The notes: generated by a model not told the origin, from the sequence alone. A stretch of DNA of 64,000 bases from Clostridia bacterium (GCA_900766045.1 CAAFTW010000025.1:18304-82303), one strand, 5' to 3'. Shown: positions 1 through 8,744, counted from the first letter of the stretch. Made by a program: numbers and translations.

Positions 1-1
1 C

Positions 2-232
2 ATTACACAGGCCTTCGCCCGTGACTGCCTGGGACTCACCATGCTGCGTGTAACAGCCGCAGGATATGACATCGTCATGCACATCCATGACGAGATGATC
101 ATTGACTGCCCTAAGGAAGACAAGGACGCTCTGGACAAGGTCAACGCCATTATGGCGCAGCCAATTCCCTGGGCGCCGGGACTGCCGCTTAAAGGAGACG
201 GCTATGTCACAGATTATTACAAGAAAGACTAA
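2..232 (+). CDS. Phage family A DNA polymerase, C-terminal fragment
   Basis: The reading frame is open from base 2, so the gene starts outside the window and only its last 76 residues are visible. The piece carries the family A polymerase motif C as MHIHDEMI, a variant of the HVHDE signature that holds a catalytic aspartate, preceded by the conserved QAFARDCLG helix. In the family this enzyme extends primers during phage genome replication. The gene stops 18 bases before the VapE-type primase gene, which fits a replication operon. The identification as a family A polymerase is firm; whether an exonuclease domain lies upstream cannot be seen. Confidence 0.85.
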   Translation: MTQAFARDCLGLTMLRVTAAGYDIVMHIHDEMIIDCPKEDKDALDKVNAIMAQPIPWAPGLPLKGDGYVTDYYKKD

Positions 233-250
233 AGGAAAGGAGGGAAGAGC

Positions 251-2761
251 TTGAACGATAACGTCGTTAATTTAGATGACAGAAGACTCCGGTTAAAGTA
301 TGACCGGAAGATCAGCATCGCGACAGGACTGCACTGCGACTCCAAAGTATGGAAGAACAAAGAAGTCTACTGGAGCGAACTGGTCAAGAAGCTCGAATCT
401 CCTACAGTAACACCGGAAAGCATGGCCGAGTACAGTGCTTTCGACAAGGCGCAGAAGGACAGTACAAAAGACATCGGAGGCTTCGTCGGCGGTTCGCTCA
501 AGGGCGGCCGCCGGAAAATCGAAAGAGTCGGAGTGCGCAGCATTCTGACTCTGGATGCAGACTTCCCTGAGGATTCCTTCCTCGACGATATCCGGATGAC
601 CAGTGACTTTGCCTGGTGCATCTACAGCACGCATTCACACCGCCCGGATCATCTGAGATACCGCCTGCTCATCCCGCTTGACAGGGATGTCACACCGGAC
701 GAGTACGGAGCGATCAGCAGGAAGCTCGCAGATCAGATCGGGATTGAAGAATTCGATGATACGACCTTTGAAACAAACAGGCTCATGTACTGGCCGTCCT
801 GCCCGTCGGACGCGCCTTACATATTTGAATATGCGGACGCGCCGTTTTTAAACGCGGACAGCGTGCTTGCGCTCTACGATGACTGGAAGGACGAAAGCTT
901 CTGGCCGGAATCGAAGAGAGTCGCAAAGAAGCGGTCGCACGCAGCGGGGCAGAAGCAGAAAGACCCACTCCTTAAAAAGGGAATCGTCGGAGCGTTTTGC
1001 CGGGCCTACTATCCGATCCAGGAGGCGATCGAGACGCATCTGTCAGACGTGTACGCGCCGACAGGAAAAGAGGACCGCTGGACGTATATCCCCGGATCCA
1101 CTACAGCAGGACTGGTCATTTATGATGACAAGTTCGCCTACTCCAATCACGGAACGGATCCGGCGGGCGGTCAGGACTGCAACGCGTTTGATCTGGTCCG
1201 GATTCATCTTTTCGGAGACAAGGATCAGAACCGTGTGATTCTCGATGACACTGACCCGAAGGAACTGCCAAGTTTTAAAGCGATGACGGACTTCTGCTTA
1301 AATGACGACCGATGCAAAATGCAGCGGATTAAGGACAGGCAGGAGGAGGTCAACGCAGACTTCGGTGAGGAATTGAAGGAAAGCAACGAGGATGATCTCT
1401 CCTGGATGAGCAAACTCTCGCAGGGCAAGGCAGGAGTGCAGCCGACGCTGAACAACGCCAAGATCATCATGAGTAATGACCCGATCTTCCGATCGATCAG
1501 GTACAACGCTTTCCGGGGACAGATCGAGATCACCGGAGACGTGCCCTGGGAGCATGAGCAGTACTGGAGAGACGCAGACGACGCACATCTTGAAGTCTAT
1601 ATGGCCAAGCACTATGCCGAGTTCGCGCACACGAAAGTCAGCACGGCACTGACGGACTGCACAGACAGTCAGAAGTTCCATCCGGTCAAGGAGTATCTGG
1701 AAGGCCTCCCGAAATGGGATGGCATCCCGAGAGTGGATACTCTGCTGGTCAAGTACCTCGGAGCAGAAGACACCAGCTACACCAGAGCAGTCACGAGGAA
1801 GACGCTCTGCGCGGCAGTGAGAAGGGTCTATCATCCGGGCACGAAGTTCGACTACACGCTTGTGCTGGTCGGACCGCAGGGAATCGGAAAGAGTACGATC
1901 GCTGCCAAACTCGGAGGGAAATGGTTCACGGACAACTTGAGCCTGTCGGATACGAGAGACAAGACCGCGGCGGAGAAGCTGCAGGGCGAATGGATCATAG
2001 AGATTCCGGAGCTTTCCGGTATGCGGAAAATGGATGTGGAAACGCTGAAGTCTTTCCTCAGCCGCACGGATGACAAGTACCGCGCAAGCTACGGCAAGAG
2101 AGTAGAGAGTCACCTGAGACAGTGCGTATTTATCGGAACGACGAACGCGGAGGACGGATTCCTGAGGGACGTTACCGGAGGAAGACGCTTCTGGCCTGTG
2201 AAGGTTCCGGGAAATCCAGAGTTCCCGCCGTATAAGATCACACAGGAAGAGATCGATCAGATCTGGGCCGAAGTGCTGATCCTTGAAAAGGACGAGGAAC
2301 TGATCCTGACCGGGGGTGACGCCGATACGGCAGTACGGATGCAGAAGGACGCCGTGGAGTTCGATCCTAGGGAAGGCCGGATCCGGGCCTACCTGGATAT
2401 GTACCTTCCGGCGGATTGGAATACCTACGATCTTGACCGCAGGCTCGAGTACATCAACGACCATCTGGATGATGACATCCTGAAGGCTTATGAAAAGGAC
2501 GAAGGAGAAGACAGCGCGGAGGACGATTTCCAGATTGAGGATCCGATACTTCCGCAGACAGAGCCGAGGCAGTATATCTGCTTACAGGAAATTTGGACGG
2601 AGGCATTAGGGCAGCCGATGAGCCGAATGGGCCGGGGCGACAGTTACGCACTTGCGTCAATAATTTCCAAACTTCCGGAGTGGAAAAGCGCCGGAAAAGG
2701 GAAGAGATTTCCGATATACGGATATCAGAAATACTGGACAAGGGTGAAACCTGCGCAGTGA
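251..2761 (+). CDS. VapE-type phage primase/helicase (virulence-associated E family)
   Basis: This 836-residue protein has a Walker A motif GPQGIGKST near residue 541 and a following EWIIEIPEL acidic strand near 580, the arrangement of the VapE family P-loop ATPase. The N-terminal third resembles the primase-polymerase-like regions often fused to VapE, with an acidic LDADF motif near residue 100. In phages and satellites this protein probably primes and unwinds the replication origin. Translation begins at TTG 251 behind a strong AAAGGAGGG site. It follows the polymerase gene directly, and a cluster of TGAAAC repeats begins at its 3' end, a plausible origin bound by this protein. The ATPase assignment is secure; primase activity is inferred. 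Confidence 0.85.
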   Translation: MNDNVVNLDDRRLRLKYDRKISIATGLHCDSKVWKNKEVYWSELVKKLESPTVTPESMAEYSAFDKAQKDSTKDIGGFVGGSLKGGRRKIERVGVRSILTLDADFPEDSFLDDIRMTSDFAWCIYSTHSHRPDHLRYRLLIPLDRDVTPDEYGAISRKLADQIGIEEFDDTTFETNRLMYWPSCPSDAPYIFEYADAPFLNADSVLALYDDWKDESFWPESKRVAKKRSHAAGQKQKDPLLKKGIVGAFCRAYYPIQEAIETHLSDVYAPTGKEDRWTYIPGSTTAGLVIYDDKFAYSNHGTDPAGGQDCNAFDLVRIHLFGDKDQNRVILDDTDPKELPSFKAMTDFCLNDDRCKMQRIKDRQEEVNADFGEELKESNEDDLSWMSKLSQGKAGVQPTLNNAKIIMSNDPIFRSIRYNAFRGQIEITGDVPWEHEQYWRDADDAHLEVYMAKHYAEFAHTKVSTALTDCTDSQKFHPVKEYLEGLPKWDGIPRVDTLLVKYLGAEDTSYTRAVTRKTLCAAVRRVYHPGTKFDYTLVLVGPQGIGKSTIAAKLGGKWFTDNLSLSDTRDKTAAEKLQGEWIIEIPELSGMRKMDVETLKSFLSRTDDKYRASYGKRVESHLRQCVFIGTTNAEDGFLRDVTGGRRFWPVKVPGNPEFPPYKITQEEIDQIWAEVLILEKDEELILTGGDADTAVRMQKDAVEFDPREGRIRAYLDMYLPADWNTYDLDRRLEYINDHLDDDILKAYEKDEGEDSAEDDFQIEDPILPQTEPRQYICLQEIWTEALGQPMSRMGRGDSYALASIISKLPEWKSAGKGKRFPIYGYQKYWTRVKPAQ

Positions 2762-3009
2762 AACTGAGTTTTATTTGGGTTTCACCTGAAACCAGTGAAA
2801 CCTGTGAAACTTGCGCATGTGGGATCAAGTTTCAGTCGAAAGCATTTAAATATAGCCATTTGCGACATGCTGAAACTAGTGAAACCAAAATATATATATA
2901 AATGTATTAAGAAATAATATCACATACGCGTCACATAAAGGGCCTTATGTGAAGAAAAGCAACACATAACTGAAATTTGTATATAAGTTTGAGCAATTTC
3001 AAGTTTCAG
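2744..3009. repeat. TGAAAC repeat cluster with AT-rich stretch, candidate phage origin
   Basis: Forward copies of (G/C)TGAAAC lie near 2744, 2758, 2786, 2795, 2804, 2870 and 2879, and inverted copies (GTTTCA) at 2779, 2829 and 3003. The first copies fall inside the end of the vapE-like gene. An AT-rich segment (about 2885-2930, including an alternating TA run) and a dyad follow. Iterons beside an AT-rich unwinding region and a primase/helicase gene are the usual form of a replication origin. That role is an inference. Confidence 0.5.
2931..2952. other. Perfect 8-bp inverted repeat
   Basis: TCACATAA and TTATGTGA face each other across six bases (AGGGCC). The dyad lies between the TGAAAC repeats and the VRR-NUC gene, in non-coding DNA. 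There is no T-run, so it does not look like a terminator; it could be a binding site or part of the origin. Confidence 0.45.
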
Positions 3010-3052
3010 GGTTGCACTAAAAAAGTTCATGTGAATGAAGGAGGGATGAAAG

Positions 3053-3361
3053 GTGAGAAGAGAAGGGCACATTGAGCAGTGGCTTGGAAATAAAGTCAGA
3101 CAACTCGGATGCCTTTATTATAAGTTCACGTCACCGGGAAACGCAGGCGTGCCGGACCGACTTCTGGTCCTTCCGGACGGAAGAGTCTGGTTCGTTGAGC
3201 TCAAGGATGAACATGGCAGGCTGTCGCCCCAGCAGGTCAGACAGGGCTGCCGACTGGAGAAATGCAAAGCGAGGGTCTTTGTGGTCTACGGCATGGAAGG
3301 CGCCCATAGCTTCATTGATACCCTGACCGCAGATCTGAAAGGAGAAGGTCATGGAGTTTAA
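3053..3361 (+). CDS. VRR-NUC domain nuclease
   Basis: The 102-residue product is a minimal VRR-NUC (PD-(D/E)xK) nuclease. It shows the expected GxPDRLLVLPDG strand followed by WFVELKDEHG, where the aspartate and the E-x-K pair form the catalytic site, and a C-terminal basic patch. In phages these stand-alone nucleases are thought to act on branched DNA and almost always sit next to a SNF2-type helicase, as here. Translation starts at GTG 3053 behind GGAGGG; the 3' end overlaps the helicase start by 11 bases, implying translational coupling. Confidence 0.85.
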   Translation: MRREGHIEQWLGNKVRQLGCLYYKFTSPGNAGVPDRLLVLPDGRVWFVELKDEHGRLSPQQVRQGCRLEKCKARVFVVYGMEGAHSFIDTLTADLKGEGHGV

Positions 3362-4715
3362 GCCGTACCCCTATCAGCAGTATGCGATCGATATGATCAT
3401 GGAAAAGCCCTACTGCGGCCTGCTGCTTGGGATGGGTTTAGGGAAAACTGTCTGCACACTGACGGCTGTGAAAAAGCTGATGTATGAGACTTTTGAGATC
3501 AGCAGAGTGCTTGTCGTAGCGCCGCTTCGTGTGGCTCTTGATACCTGGACCAGAGAAAAAGACAAGTGGGATCACTTAAAGGACCTGAAAGTCCAGCGGA
3601 TCCTGGGGCCCGCGAGAGAGCGGAAGGCAGCACTGACGAAGGATGCGGATATTTATGTGATCAACCGTGAGAATGTGGACTGGCTGGTGCACTATCTGAG
3701 CGATGAGCGTATGGGCTGGCCGTTCGACATGCTGGTGCTTGACGAGCTGTCGAGCTTCAAGAATCCGAGAGCGAAACGCTTCCGGGCGCTTCGGGCAGTC
3801 CGTCCGCTGATCAAAAGAGTCGTCGGGCTGACAGGCACGCCTGCCCCGAATGGCTACATGGATCTGTGGCCGGAGGTGTACTTGCTTGATCAGGGGGAGA
3901 GACTGGGGAAGACGATTACTTCGTATCGCGCGAAGTATTTTAAGCCTGGACGCCACAACGGCTATGTCGTTTACGATTGGATGCTGATTCCGGGTGCAGC
4001 GGAAGAGATTCAGAAAAAGCTGTCTGATATCTGCGTCAGCATGAAGACCAGCGACTATCTGGATCTTCCCGATAAGCGCGTGATCGACATTCCGGTCACG
4101 CTTCCAGACGATGCCCTGAAAGCCTATAAGACGATGGAGCATGACAAGATCTTAGAGCTTGGTGACTCCGAGATCACTGCCTTTCAGGCGGCTACCGTTA
4201 CAGGCAAGCTCCTGCAGCTGTCCAATGGCGCTGTCTATGATGATGAAGGAGAAGTCACGCACCTTCATGACGCAAAGATCGAGGCGCTGTCTGAGATTCT
4301 GGAAGCCGCACAGGGCGATCCGGTGCTGGTGTTCGTCAGCTACAGGCACGATATGAAACGTCTGAAAGAAAAGTTTAAGGCCTACAAGCCCCGGACGATC
4401 AACAGCCAGAAGGATATACAGGACTGGAACGACGGAAAGATCAAGCTTCTGATCGCTCATCCTGCGTCCATCGGCCACGGCCTGAATCTTCAGGATGGTG
4501 GTCACATCATCGTGTGGTTCGGGCTTACCTGGAGCCTGGAGCTTTACCAGCAGGCTAATGCCAGGCTGTATCGTCAGGGGCAGAAGATGCCTGTCCTAAT
4601 TTACAGATTGATTGCAAAAGGCACCGTGGATGAAGCAGTCGTACAGGCTCTGGAAGGAAAAAATGTAAAGCAGAATGCGCTGATCAATTACCTAAAAGCA
4701 AGGAGGACATCATGA
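3351..4715 (+). CDS. SNF2-family DNA helicase/ATPase
   Basis: A 454-residue superfamily 2 helicase with both RecA lobes. Walker A is GMGLGKT near residue 27, the DExx box is DELSSF near 131, motif III is GLTGTPAPN near 160, and the C-lobe ends with QANARLYRQGQ near residue 400, the SNF2 motif VI arginine fingers. It lacks extra chromatin-type domains and is the short phage form. It pairs with the upstream VRR-NUC nuclease and probably remodels or processes replicating phage DNA. Confidence 0.9.
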   Translation: MEFKPYPYQQYAIDMIMEKPYCGLLLGMGLGKTVCTLTAVKKLMYETFEISRVLVVAPLRVALDTWTREKDKWDHLKDLKVQRILGPARERKAALTKDADIYVINRENVDWLVHYLSDERMGWPFDMLVLDELSSFKNPRAKRFRALRAVRPLIKRVVGLTGTPAPNGYMDLWPEVYLLDQGERLGKTITSYRAKYFKPGRHNGYVVYDWMLIPGAAEEIQKKLSDICVSMKTSDYLDLPDKRVIDIPVTLPDDALKAYKTMEHDKILELGDSEITAFQAATVTGKLLQLSNGAVYDDEGEVTHLHDAKIEALSEILEAAQGDPVLVFVSYRHDMKRLKEKFKAYKPRTINSQKDIQDWNDGKIKLLIAHPASIGHGLNLQDGGHIIVWFGLTWSLELYQQANARLYRQGQKMPVLIYRLIAKGTVDEAVVQALEGKNVKQNALINYLKARRTS

Positions 4716-4894
4716 CCGATATTAGAGAGGATCTGCACCGGGCATTGGACATGATCCTGAAGATCAAAGCTACTTATAAGTGCAGAGATGAAGAGCTTAA
4801 AAATTTTGACCTGATCCGCACACTGCTGTGTGACCGGATCGCAGAGGAAAACGCGATAGAAGAGTGGAGGAAAAGAAATGAAGGAGGAAGATAG
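4712..4894 (+). CDS. Small phage protein, unknown
   Basis: Sixty residues, overlapping the helicase stop by four bases (ATGA-type coupling). The product is mostly helical and charged with no motif I recognise. It is followed after three bases by the next gene, so it belongs to the early operon. Confidence 0.6.
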   Translation: MTDIREDLHRALDMILKIKATYKCRDEELKNFDLIRTLLCDRIAEENAIEEWRKRNEGGR

Positions 4895-4897
4895 GAA

Positions 4898-5206
4898 ATG
4901 AAATACAATCCCGCGGAAACATTAGAACAGTCATGGGAATTTCTAAAAATGGGGCATCAGAAAGCAAACATCCCCGTGCTGAAAGAATATGTATTTGACC
5001 TGATCCGTATGATGACACAGAAGACAGCGGGTCAGAGTTGTTATAGAAAAGGCAAGAATGGAGATTACCTGGATTACACAACAGATTATTGGCCGACCAT
5101 TAATGCCATTGTCATTGAAGCGATGGCATTGGTGTTAAGTGGAAAGCTAGATGATCTGGAAGAAAAGACCGAGAAGGAGTACGACGATGAAGAAAACATG
5201 GGATGA
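4898..5206 (+). CDS. Phage protein, unknown (102 aa)
   Basis: The reading frame follows the previous gene directly, with a GGAGGAAGATAGGA ribosome site inside the end of that gene. The protein is acidic at its C-terminus and has no recognised domain. Its tail overlaps the start of the next gene by 20 bases. Real by context and spacing; function unknown. Confidence 0.6.
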   Translation: MKYNPAETLEQSWEFLKMGHQKANIPVLKEYVFDLIRMMTQKTAGQSCYRKGKNGDYLDYTTDYWPTINAIVIEAMALVLSGKLDDLEEKTEKEYDDEENMG

Positions 5207-5426
5207 ATTTAGAGAAACTGGGCTGCTGTGGTTTATTAATAGCATTTTGCATGTATTTGGATGGGCTATTGTTGTAGAGATTGAAAACAAGAAAGTTATT
5301 GATGCATATCCTATGAGAGTGCGCTTCAGAGGCTTTGATGAAGAAAATAATTCAAAAGGATATGAGAAAGTAACACATTATTTGAGTGAGAATATTAATG
5401 ATCTAGTGAAAGATTTAGAAGATTAA
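5187..5426 (+). CDS. Small phage protein, unknown (79 aa)
   Basis: ATG 5187 is chosen because GAAGGAG lies at the right distance upstream. A hydrophobic stretch near residues 12-30 (LLWFINSILHVFGWAIVV) could be a membrane segment or the core strand of a small fold. The gene is more AT-rich than its neighbours. The remaining sequence resembles small beta-rich proteins common in phage early regions, without a named family that I can assign. Confidence 0.55.
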   Translation: MKKTWDEFRETGLLWFINSILHVFGWAIVVEIENKKVIDAYPMRVRFRGFDEENNSKGYEKVTHYLSENINDLVKDLED

Positions 5427-5479
5427 AGCTATGAGTAATACAATGGCCACTAATGTTATCGAGGAATGGAGGAAAAACA

Positions 5480-5761
5480 ATGATATTCGCAAACTCGATT
5501 ATAGATTTTGCCAGTAGAGCGGAGGAAGCAGAAAAACGAAATGCTGAAGTCCCACAGTGGATGCTGCATGATGGAAGCGTCGATGGCTTTATGATCGACA
5601 CCCGCTTTGTTCCGGACCGTATGGACTACGAGACAATGGCCTGGGCGAAAAAAGACGTGGAGCGCGATCATTATGCAGAGCCCGTACTGGAGTACCACTC
5701 TGGTACTCTGGTTGAAGCTAGGCAGATGCATCTTAGAGCGAGAAAGGAGCTTGTCAAATGA
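5480..5761 (+). CDS. Phage protein, unknown (93 aa)
   Basis: Start ATG 5480 follows the ribosome site GGAGG at about 5467. The product is soluble and charged with no recognised motif. Ten bases separate it from the following gene in the early operon. Confidence 0.5.
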   Translation: MIFANSIIDFASRAEEAEKRNAEVPQWMLHDGSVDGFMIDTRFVPDRMDYETMAWAKKDVERDHYAEPVLEYHSGTLVEARQMHLRARKELVK

Positions 5762-5770
5762 AAGAAGGCG

Positions 5771-6142
5771 GTGAAGATGCTTAGCGAAGCGAAGGAGCAG
5801 GAGATCCGAGAGGAAATAGCAAAGTACTATTACGAATTCGATCGCAAAGCTTACAAGGATGGTTATATTGCGGGCTTTTCCCGGGGCATACGCGGAAGGT
5901 ATTCTATCGAAGACAATGATGAATGGTTCGAGAGGGGAGAGAAAGTGCGTAAAATGCAGCAAACGCAACTCTACGAATTTTGTCAGCAGACAGCTTGGAC
6001 TCGGCAGAATTTGTTCGATTTCATTTGTGCTTTGAGAGACACTTTGGAAAAGGCGGAAAACTTACAACGAGCTCTTAGGGGGCTCTGTATAAGCTCGGCA
6101 GACTCGCTAAAGAAAGAGGGCAAAAGCGATGAACTTAGATAA
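5771..6142 (+). CDS. Phage protein, unknown (123 aa)
   Basis: GTG 5771 or ATG 5777 could be the start; AAAGAAGG lies just upstream. The protein is helical and highly charged, with no recognised domain. It overlaps the next gene by 14 bases. Confidence 0.5.
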   Translation: MKMLSEAKEQEIREEIAKYYYEFDRKAYKDGYIAGFSRGIRGRYSIEDNDEWFERGEKVRKMQQTQLYEFCQQTAWTRQNLFDFICALRDTLEKAENLQRALRGLCISSADSLKKEGKSDELR

Positions 6143-6323
6143 ATGTAAAGACTGCGAATACGCAATTTGGGAGACGGCTCCGGAAACGTTATGCCACAGA
6201 CATGGCCAGTTAGAGTACAGCGGAACCATCAGCATGACCTGCGTAACTAAGGAACATATCGAAGTAACTTTTAGCAAGGACGGCATGACCTGCAGCGGAT
6301 ACTGCTTGAGAGAGGAGGGATAA
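6129..6323 (+). CDS. Small Cys-rich phage protein
   Basis: The 64-residue product has six cysteines: CKDC near residue 5, then single cysteines near 22, 37, 55 and 59. Spaced Cys pairs suggest a small zinc-binding fold. The family is unknown to me. It overlaps the previous gene and ends three bases before the next one. Confidence 0.55.
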   Translation: MNLDKCKDCEYAIWETAPETLCHRHGQLEYSGTISMTCVTKEHIEVTFSKDGMTCSGYCLREEG

Positions 6324-6326
6324 AGC

Positions 6327-6677
6327 ATGACAAGGCATGAAGCGCATCAACAATGTTGGAATTGCATTAATTTCCGGCTGTATGACAATACGTGTACATT
6401 CTCCAATGAACCTGAGCCTGTTGCACCCACGGATTCGGGATGCAGCTGTTGGAAGGACAATCCCGTAGCGTCATGGCAGATCGTCTCTAAGATTTTAAGC
6501 TACAGGGATAAGCACGAAGAACCTGAATTAGTAGAAAAACTTGATAGTGTACGTCGCAGAGTAGATGCAATCGTCTCTGATCTTAACGATCTGCAGCTGT
6601 ATGCGGAGGCATTGGAAAGAGATTTGGAATTTATGGTTAGAGATCTCGATAGAAAGGAGACTAAAAATGACAAGTAA
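6327..6677 (+). CDS. Phage protein with N-terminal Cys cluster and coiled coil
   Basis: The first 45 residues carry five cysteines (CWNC near 10, then CTF and CSC), a probable zinc-binding knob. Residues 70-115 form a charged heptad-like helix, likely a coiled coil. Start ATG 6327 follows GAGGAGGG in the end of the previous gene. Function unknown; the layout suggests a small DNA-binding or adaptor protein. Confidence 0.55.
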   Translation: MTRHEAHQQCWNCINFRLYDNTCTFSNEPEPVAPTDSGCSCWKDNPVASWQIVSKILSYRDKHEEPELVEKLDSVRRRVDAIVSDLNDLQLYAEALERDLEFMVRDLDRKETKNDK

Positions 6678-6870
6678 GTATAAAGACGGAGATACAGTAC
6701 TCATTAAAGCTTATGTTGACTGGGGCCGTGCGAAGCCTGGCCGGATGGTTCGCTGTATCGCTAACGGAGAGGAGGACACACCTCTTTGGATTCTTCCGGA
6801 GGATATCGTGGCCTATCCTCCGAGTACGTGTGACGGGAACAGAGGTGACAGGCATGGAGACAAAGCGTAA
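6667..6870 (+). CDS. Small phage protein, SH3-like strands (67 aa)
   Basis: ATG 6667 follows AGAAAGGAG. The sequence reads as a compact beta fold with GDTVLIKAYVDWG and a later PLWILPEDIVAY strand, the pattern of small SH3/KOW-like barrels. No family can be named. It overlaps both neighbours. Confidence 0.5.
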   Translation: MTSKYKDGDTVLIKAYVDWGRAKPGRMVRCIANGEEDTPLWILPEDIVAYPPSTCDGNRGDRHGDKA

Positions 6871-7417
6871 AGGCTATCTTGTGACAGATTCCAGGTTGGC
6901 GAAAGTGCTTTATCAATATGGGCTGTCCTGCGCAAGGATCGGAAGGCTGATCGGGGCAGATAAAAACAGGACAAACAAGATCATGATCGGTCAGTATCCG
7001 ATCAGCAGATATGATTTAGAAGTGATCGAAAGATCAGCACAGGAAAAAAATCCGAAGTTCACCTTGGATGACTTCTCCTTTAAGGAAGAGGGCTTTGTCA
7101 GTGAGGATGGAACGAAAATGATCCAGTGCAGGCGCTGCACGAAGTGGTTCAGGCCGGACAATGCCAGAACGCGCTACTGCAGTGACTACTGCCGGGACCA
7201 TAAGTCCCATAAGACGGAAAGGCCCTATCAGGAAGAGGAAAAACCTCAGGAGCAGGACGCCTGGAAGGCCGAAAGCACTTATGAGGAAGCAAGAAGAAGA
7301 CATATCAACTACGGCGATGTCCAGAAGGAAAGAACTCTGAAGACTGAGCCGACAGTGATGCAGAGATGGGAGGCGTATCAGCGTGAGCGACAGTGTAAAG
7401 CATCCGAGTCATTATAG
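6854..7417 (+). CDS. Phage DNA-binding protein with HTH and zinc knuckle
   Basis: ATG 6854 follows GAGGTGAC. Residues 1-60 resemble a small helix-turn-helix domain (an ARIGRLIGADKNRTNKI recognition-type helix). Residues 95-118 hold a CxxC...CxxxC cluster (CRRC, YCSDYC), typical of zinc-binding knuckles also seen in HNH-like proteins. The tail is charged and disordered. A regulatory role is inferred. The last 35 bases overlap the next gene. Confidence 0.6.
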   Translation: METKRKGYLVTDSRLAKVLYQYGLSCARIGRLIGADKNRTNKIMIGQYPISRYDLEVIERSAQEKNPKFTLDDFSFKEEGFVSEDGTKMIQCRRCTKWFRPDNARTRYCSDYCRDHKSHKTERPYQEEEKPQEQDAWKAESTYEEARRRHINYGDVQKERTLKTEPTVMQRWEAYQRERQCKASESL

Positions 7418-8084
7418 ACTCGAGGGGCTTAAAGGAATTGAATGCATAGACATTATTCAGGCAGTTTTAGGAGAAGAGGGCTTTAAAAAATTCTGCCGGG
7501 GCAATGCTTTGAAGTATCTGATCCGGGCCGACAGGAAAAACGGTCTGGAGGATTTAAAGAAAGCGGCAGTCTATCTCAGCTGGGAGATCAGCGGAAGAAC
7601 GGAGGAAGCAGATGACGCAGATGACGCAGATGACGAAAAGACAGCAGAAGCAGCAGAAAAGAAAGCTGAGAAAGCAGAAGCGGCTGGGTTTTCAGAGGAA
7701 GCGGTACCTTTGGATAAAGAAAGCGAGGTCCGTGATGAGAAGACGAACGAAGAAATGGAACAGAAACCATCCGGACAATCCGATTGTATGCCTGCATCGG
7801 AGAACGCGGATGCTGAAGAAAGCGGATGTATATGTGACGGATCCAAAGACGGGGAAAACAAAGAAGCTCTGCATCGGAGAGCTGAAGCTTTAGCAGACCG
7901 GCACTTTGCCAGAAGAGGAAGATCCGCTACCTGGGATGTTGAGAAAGCAAAGAAGCTGTGGGCTGGTGGAACAAGTCCTGAAGATATCTGTGATGAGATC
8001 GGGGTTAACCCTAAGACCTTTAAGACTTACCGCTTCCGGCACCCGGACGCTTTTCCGGATCAGACAACTGATTATGAGGCATAG
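7383..8084 (+). CDS. DUF3310 protein with C-terminal HTH
   Basis: The N-terminal 75 residues match DUF3310 (SaV-like), with PSHYRLEG, GIECIDII, GNALKYLIRA and LEDLKKAAVYL in order. The domain is common in phages and often called a nucleotide kinase without proof. An acidic low-complexity linker (about residues 75-165) follows, then a helix-turn-helix (AGGTSPEDICDEIGVNPKTF). The fusion of DUF3310 with a DNA-binding tail suggests a regulatory role. Start is GTG 7383, inside the previous gene. Confidence 0.7.
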   Translation: MSDSVKHPSHYRLEGLKGIECIDIIQAVLGEEGFKKFCRGNALKYLIRADRKNGLEDLKKAAVYLSWEISGRTEEADDADDADDEKTAEAAEKKAEKAEAAGFSEEAVPLDKESEVRDEKTNEEMEQKPSGQSDCMPASENADAEESGCICDGSKDGENKEALHRRAEALADRHFARRGRSATWDVEKAKKLWAGGTSPEDICDEIGVNPKTFKTYRFRHPDAFPDQTTDYEA

Positions 8085-8086
8085 CC

Positions 8087-8305
8087 ATGCGGCCTAAGTT
8101 TGATCTTACCAATCCCTGCAGAGACTGCATCTCACGGTCTGAGATCTGTCATGTGACCTGCAATGCCTATAAGGCGTGGAAGATCGTAGCAGGCAGGGAA
8201 ATGGAGCGTCTGAGGCGGGAAAATCTCGGGCATCGGGAAGCCTGGGCAAGGCAGAGTGAGATGGTCGCGCACTGGAACAAGCAGACAAAATGGAGAAAGA
8301 GGTGA
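8087..8305 (+). CDS. Small Cys-containing phage protein
   Basis: Seventy-two residues with four cysteines in the first 25 (CRDC, C, C), a likely zinc knob, followed by a basic helix. It begins two bases after the DUF3310 gene stop, so it is almost certainly co-transcribed. Function unknown. Confidence 0.55.
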   Translation: MRPKFDLTNPCRDCISRSEICHVTCNAYKAWKIVAGREMERLRRENLGHREAWARQSEMVAHWNKQTKWRKR

Positions 8306-8309
8306 CGAG

Positions 8310-8714
8310 GTGACACAGGAAGAGATCAGAGCAATACCAGCGGCAGCTGTCCAGATTCATAAGCATCTGGACCGGCTGAAGTTTTTAAAGGCTAAGAGCA
8401 CATCCGTGCCTGCAATGCAGACATCTGAGCGCGTGCAGACTTCTGTGATTGACCGGTCGATGGTTGTGGCAGACAGCATCGTTGATCTTGAGCGTGAGAT
8501 CGATGCGGAGAAGAAGGAGCTTGATCGGATGAGGAAAAGCGCCAGTCAGTTCTTTGCATCACATGATCTTACGCTTGAGGAGCGGGAGCTCTTAGACTAC
8601 AGATACATCTACTGCTATACCTGGGAGGAGGTGGCATCACTTCTGCACGTGGGAGAGCGCACGGCAAGATGGAGGCACAGTCAGGTGATGGAAAAACTTT
8701 TTCCGGAATCCTAA
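8310..8714 (+). CDS. Sigma-70 region 4-like phage late regulator (ArpU/DUF1492 type)
   Basis: GTG 8310 follows GAGGTGACGAGG. The protein is a helical coil followed by a C-terminal region-4-like HTH (LDYRYIYCYTWEEVASLL then GERTARWRHSQVMEKL). Proteins of this build stand just before the terminase genes in many Bacillota phages, where ArpU/RinA-type members turn on late transcription. The position here, directly before the non-coding stretch and TerS, is the same. The activator role is inferred. Confidence 0.7.
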   Translation: MTQEEIRAIPAAAVQIHKHLDRLKFLKAKSTSVPAMQTSERVQTSVIDRSMVVADSIVDLEREIDAEKKELDRMRKSASQFFASHDLTLEERELLDYRYIYCYTWEEVASLLHVGERTARWRHSQVMEKLFPES

Positions 8715-8744
8715 ACTTTTTCCTCTCATTGCCGGGTACCTCCG

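Noticed and set aside
1298..2464. A 388-codon open frame on the minus strand
   Set aside because: Antisense to the VapE-type gene, which has a clear Walker A.
2744..2885. Possible CRISPR array because of regular short repeats
   Set aside because: The units are only 6-7 bases, occur in both orientations and have irregular spacing. There are no spacers or cas genes.
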